From assembly GCA_964521105.1 (NCBI GenBank), contig CAZFPO010000030.1:1-26566 (forward strand): a stretch of DNA of 26,566 bases, read 5' to 3'. Below are positions 25,390 through 26,566 of this stretch, piece after piece. The notes under the pieces were generated by a model that did no database searches, was not told the origin of the DNA, and worked only from the letters and a program-made list of their open reading frames with translations. Position 1 is the first letter of the stretch. Every line of letters begins with the position of its first letter. This DNA comes from JAQUGA01 sp964521105. Lineage in GTDB: Bacteria; Bacteroidota; Bacteroidia; Bacteroidales; WCHB1-69. A program made the translations under genes and the position numbers.

Positions 25390-25947
25390 TTATTTTAAAG
25401 GGAAAATCATTCGATAATTTATATCTACTAAACCTTTAGAAATATCTCCCAGACGGCGTTTAATAAGCATTTTACGAAGCGAGCTGATTCGATCCACAAA
25501 CAATTTGCCTTCGATGTGATCATATTCATGTTGAATAACGCGTGCTCTAATACCATCAAAATCTTCGACATGTTCCACGAAATTTTCGTCCATGTATTTC
25601 ATGGTGATTATAGGTTGACGCCATACGTCTTCGCGAATATTCGGAACACTCAAACAACCTTCGTTAAACATCCACTCCTCTCCTTCTTGTTTAACAATTT
25701 CGGCATTTATAAAAACTTTTTTAAAATCTTTTGCCTTTTCATCTTCTTCGGCATAATGTGTTGTATCAACAATAAAAAGACGGATGGAATGATTTACCTG
25801 CGGAGCAGCTAATCCAACACCATTAGATGAATACATGGTTTCCCACATATTTACAATTAATTCGTCCAATTTTGGATATTCTTTGGTAATGTTTTGAGCT
25901 CTTTTTCGAAGGGTTGCGTGTCCAAATGCAACAATTGGAAGTATCAT
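25390..25947 (-). CDS. def: Peptide deformylase
   Basis: A 185-residue metalloenzyme that removes the formyl group from the N-terminal Met of new proteins. All three family motifs are intact: GVGLAAPQ (43-50), EGCLSVP (96-102) with metal ligand Cys98, and QHEYDHIEG (139-147) with metal ligands His140 and His144 and catalytic Glu141. The start MILPIVAFGHATLRK is typical for Bacteroidetes enzymes. It lies 4 nt after ruvX and 21 nt before the TPR lipoprotein gene, so the three form one transcript; ruvX-def adjacency is common in the phylum. Nothing unusual was seen. Confidence 0.97.
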   Translation of the reverse strand: MILPIVAFGHATLRKRAQNITKEYPKLDELIVNMWETMYSSNGVGLAAPQVNHSIRLFIVDTTHYAEEDEKAKDFKKVFINAEIVKQEGEEWMFNEGCLSVPNIREDVWRQPIITMKYMDENFVEHVEDFDGIRARVIQHEYDHIEGKLFVDRISSLRKMLIKRRLGDISKGLVDINYRMIFPLK

Positions 25948-25951
25948 ATTT

Positions 25952-26383
25952 TTAGAGATTTAATAATTGATTATTTTTTGATTCAATGTATGATTGTAGA
26001 ATTAACGTTGCACTTATGGTATCCACTAGGGCTTTATTCTTTCTTTTTTCGCGACCAATTCCTGAGTCAATCATCGTTTGAAAAGCCATTTTTGATGTAA
26101 AACGTTCATCGTAACGGTGAATAGGAATCAGCGGAAAAGCTTTTTCGAGACGTTTAACGAATGGGTCGATATATTTTGAAGAATCTGATTTTTTATAGTC
26201 CATTTGTTTTGGTTCACCAACCACAAAAAGTTCAACATGGTTCAACTTCACATAATTTTCTAAATACGTAAAAATATCATGAGCCGAAACGGTTGTTAAA
26301 GCAGTAGAAATTATTTTCAATTCGTCGGTAACTGCCAATCCTACTCTTTTTTGACCATAATCGATAGCCATTATTCGCCCCAT
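25952..26383 (-). CDS. ruvX: Holliday junction resolvase-like protein RuvX/YqgF
   Basis: A 143-residue RNase H-fold protein linked to 16S rRNA 5' end processing and proposed to resolve Holliday junctions. Conserved parts are MAIDYGQKRVGLAVTD (5-20) with the first acidic residue, FVVGEPKQMD in the middle, YDERFTSKMA with the second, and KNKALVDTISATLILQSYIE with the last Asp. I start it at the ATG at 26383 (MGRIMAIDYG), the usual family start. The in-frame ATG at 26410 lies upstream of the likely promoter box at 26398-26405 and would add nine residues not typical of the family. It heads the ruvX-def-TPR cluster. Confidence 0.94.
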   Translation of the reverse strand: MGRIMAIDYGQKRVGLAVTDELKIISTALTTVSAHDIFTYLENYVKLNHVELFVVGEPKQMDYKKSDSSKYIDPFVKRLEKAFPLIPIHRYDERFTSKMAFQTMIDSGIGREKRKNKALVDTISATLILQSYIESKNNQLLNL

Positions 26384-26397
26384 ATATATATTTTTGG

Positions 26398-26405
26398 CAA
26401 AATTA
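26398..26405 (-). promoter_or_regulatory. -7 promoter box for the ruvX-def-TPR cluster
   Basis: On the minus strand TAATTTTG followed by CC fits TAnnTTTG. It lies 14 nt before the ATG at 26383, between that ATG and the alternative ATG at 26410, so it supports the shorter ruvX. A TTTG is present 26 nt upstream, slightly too far for the consensus. Confidence 0.45.
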
Positions 26406-26566
26406 CACATTAATTTCTAAATAGAATCTAACAAATCATAAGATTTCAACAGAACATTAAACCCAAAATAAACAATAGTAGACTTTAAAAATCGTTTATT
26501 TTGCTTCAACTAAGACTTAGCGACTGTTCCAATTCGCCTCAATGAATTAATTTAGAGACACTTAAA

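Noticed and set aside
26384..26410. Upstream ATG for ruvX
   Set aside because: The extra nine residues are not typical of the family, and the likely promoter box lies between the two ATGs.

Overview
The window is AT-rich DNA from a member of the Bacteroidetes (Bacteroidota), probably an uncultured Bacteroidales- or Flavobacteriales-like organism. Three things point there: two large secreted proteins end in a type IX secretion (T9SS, Por) sorting domain; the likely promoters carry the Bacteroidetes -7 box TAnnTTTG, with no Shine-Dalgarno sequences; and proteins such as the MuiA-like pair with carboxypeptidase-regulatory inserts are typical of the phylum. No rRNA, tRNA, CRISPR array or intact insertion sequence was seen.

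Layout. (1) 79-1761, minus strand: an orphan RHS-core fragment with a variable C-terminal domain, directly followed by a small exported protein. This looks like a polymorphic-toxin tip with a candidate immunity gene. (2) 1810-6979: a divergent peptidoglycan pair, a 1434-residue T9SS-exported amidase (minus) and the transglycosylase MtgA (plus). (3) 7038-9919: DNA maintenance genes phrB (photolyase) and rarA, both minus, separated by about 300 bp of REP-like palindromes and low-complexity repeats. (4) 10011-14396, plus strand: a small exported DUF4177-like protein, a CNNM/CorC-type CBS membrane protein, and a T9SS-exported protein with Asp-box/VPS10-like repeats. (5) 14397-16124: an accessory island with a RhuM-Fic/Doc fusion gene, a decayed reading frame, a truncated palindromic MITE-like element and a terminator, all bracketed by a 39-bp imperfect direct repeat. 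(6) 16125-21545, minus strand: a polytopic membrane protein and two tandem MuiA-like (DUF4140/DUF4139) paralogs. (7) 21708-26383, minus strand: an M16 zinc peptidase, then the compact cluster ruvX-def-TPR lipoprotein.

Most of the window is ordinary chromosome. The accessory signal is concentrated in the RHS/immunity pair at the left end and the Fic island in the middle. The most interesting points are: the direct repeats that would rejoin two convergent chromosomal genes if the Fic island were removed; the MuiA-like paralogs, which each keep a different remnant of what looks like one TonB-receptor-type module; and an RHS tip whose HExxH-like site lacks the glutamate. Nothing seen amounts to a clearly new multi-gene system.
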